From positions 1 to 35,280 of the forward strand of contig CAMYLH010000009.1 in the NCBI GenBank assembly GCA_947259065.1: 35,280 bases of DNA, given 5' to 3'. This stretch comes from an uncultured Desulfobacterales bacterium (GTDB lineage Bacteria > Desulfobacterota > Desulfobacteria > Desulfobacterales > JAFDCJ01). The translations under genes were made by a program, and so were the position numbers. Within the stretch, counting starts at the first letter, position 1. The number at the start of each line of letters is the position of its first letter. Below are positions 34,599-35,280 of this stretch, piece after piece. The notes beneath the pieces were generated by a model. That model was not told where the DNA came from. It saw only the letters and a program-made list of their open reading frames with translations, and did not search any database.

Positions 34599-35280
34599 TC
34601 ATGGATATTTTGAAGAATCCAAATTGGGCAAGACCTATGATGTAAAGCTGTTGAAAAGGCTTTATCCGTTTACCCGACCTTACCGGCTCTTGCTTTTCGG
34701 GTCCATTGCTCTGGTGCTTTTGATCGCCGGCCTGGATCTGGCCCTTCCCTATGTTACCAAGATTGCCATCGACCACTATATCGTGCCGACGACGGATGTG
34801 GTCGCTGTTGACAGCGCCGCTGAAAATATAACCAAAGAGAGAGTCATCCGGGTGAATCTAGCGGATCCCCAAAAGCGGGCACTGATCGATGCATACAAGG
34901 AACTCTTTAAAATTGAAGGAAACACGGCCCTAATTTCATACCGCAAGCTTTCCGGGATAAAAAAAACGGACCTGGCCGTGCTGCGCGAAAATGATATAAA
35001 TGGAATTACGGTTATTTCAGCTGTTTTCATAGCCTTGATAATCATCAATTTCATTTTGAGTTTCTTCCAGAAAATGATCATGGAATATACCGGTCTCATG
35101 ATCATGCACGATTTGCGCATGAAGCTGTTTGTCCATATCCAGAATCTGGCCATCGCCTTTTTCACCCGCAACCCGGTGGGAAGACTGGTGACCAGGACGA
35201 CCAACGACATCCAAAACATGCATGAACTGTTCACCTCGGTCATTTCCATGATCTTCAAAGATCTTTTTTTGCTTGGCGGC
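34588..35280 (+). CDS. ABC exporter half-transporter (MdlB/YheH-like), 3'-partial
   Basis: The second half-transporter starts at ATG 34588 (MQHDHGYFEESKLGKTYD) within the last codons of the first. The window ends after 231 codons, before the ATPase domain. The first membrane segment (about 34-56) is followed by an unusually long extracytoplasmic stretch of about 90 residues (about 58-146) before the second (TVISAVFIALIIINFIL). YheH/BmrD-type partners have a similar large insert. MHDLRMKLFVHIQNLAIAFF and NPVGRLVTRTTNDIQNM are the usual cytoplasmic loop motifs. By analogy this subunit should carry the intact catalytic Glu. The substrate is unknown; drug or lipid export is the family norm. Confidence 0.9.
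   Translation, partial: MQHDHGYFEESKLGKTYDVKLLKRLYPFTRPYRLLLFGSIALVLLIAGLDLALPYVTKIAIDHYIVPTTDVVAVDSAAENITKERVIRVNLADPQKRALIDAYKELFKIEGNTALISYRKLSGIKKTDLAVLRENDINGITVISAVFIALIIINFILSFFQKMIMEYTGLMIMHDLRMKLFVHIQNLAIAFFTRNPVGRLVTRTTNDIQNMHELFTSVISMIFKDLFLLGG

Noticed and set aside
1-35280. Defence island, prophage or integrative element
   Set aside because: No integrase, transposase, restriction, toxin-antitoxin or phage structural gene was recognised, and the genes are mostly envelope or metabolic.
1-35280. tRNA, rRNA or known riboswitch
   Set aside because: No cloverleaf with a T-loop GTTCGA-type core, rRNA segment or recognised aptamer core was found by eye.

Overview
The window looks like chromosomal DNA of a Gram-negative, probably anaerobic bacterium, most likely of the Desulfobacterota (Desulfobacterales-like). 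This is an inference, not a measurement. It rests on: a 1460-residue BcrAD/BadFG-type activase fused to DUF2229; an acetyl-CoA hydrolase/transferase-GNAT fusion; a HAD/AIR-synthase fusion; a B12-binding radical SAM protein with TPRs; AsmA, NodT and GNA1162-type envelope proteins (an outer membrane is present); and spacers full of short 7-bp tandem repeats. I recognised no rRNA, tRNA, CRISPR array, phage gene, transposase or replication origin.

Layout. 1-7.1 kb: 3' part of an AsmA-like protein, a three-module zinc-finger miniprotein with a strong terminator, a FabH-type ketoacyl synthase III, MurJ (minus strand), and a tandem CDP-alcohol phosphatidyltransferase behind a near-consensus promoter. 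This stretch is envelope and lipid biogenesis. 7.1-16.1 kb: an outer-membrane efflux lipoprotein (minus), the giant activase, a UMF1-type MFS transporter whose 3' end is tandemly duplicated, and a receiver-PAS protein with a degenerate receiver. 16.2-22.2 kb: an orphan LsrF-like thiolase (minus), a HAD hydrolase, a glycerophosphodiester phosphodiesterase (minus), the frameshifted CoA-transferase/GNAT gene, and a TIM-barrel isomerase-like protein. 22.5-29.7 kb: a two-gene unit of an inner-membrane FHA protein and a GNA1162/beta-helix lipoprotein; a 5'-truncated monoacylglycerol lipase; a B12/radical SAM/TPR protein; and a HAD-AIRS fusion. 29.7-35.3 kb: a TetR regulator, an RNB exoribonuclease, and a divergent pair of half ABC exporters, the second running off the window.

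Most genes are single transcription units with frequent strand changes. The only clear operon-like pairs are FHA/lipoprotein (12-nt gap) and the two ABC half-transporters (11-nt overlap). No single pathway links the whole window.

The most unusual material lies between the genes and in decayed or altered domains. A hairpin-bearing repeat of about 50-80 bp occurs three times, one copy carrying an internal 25-bp duplication. Three arrays of different 7-bp units, all with strict 7-bp phase, lie within 3.1 kb. Several proteins keep a fold but have lost catalytic residues (receiver, HAD, one ABC ATPase site). Two genes show frameshifts and one has lost its 5' half. I found no convincing new defence or mobile system.
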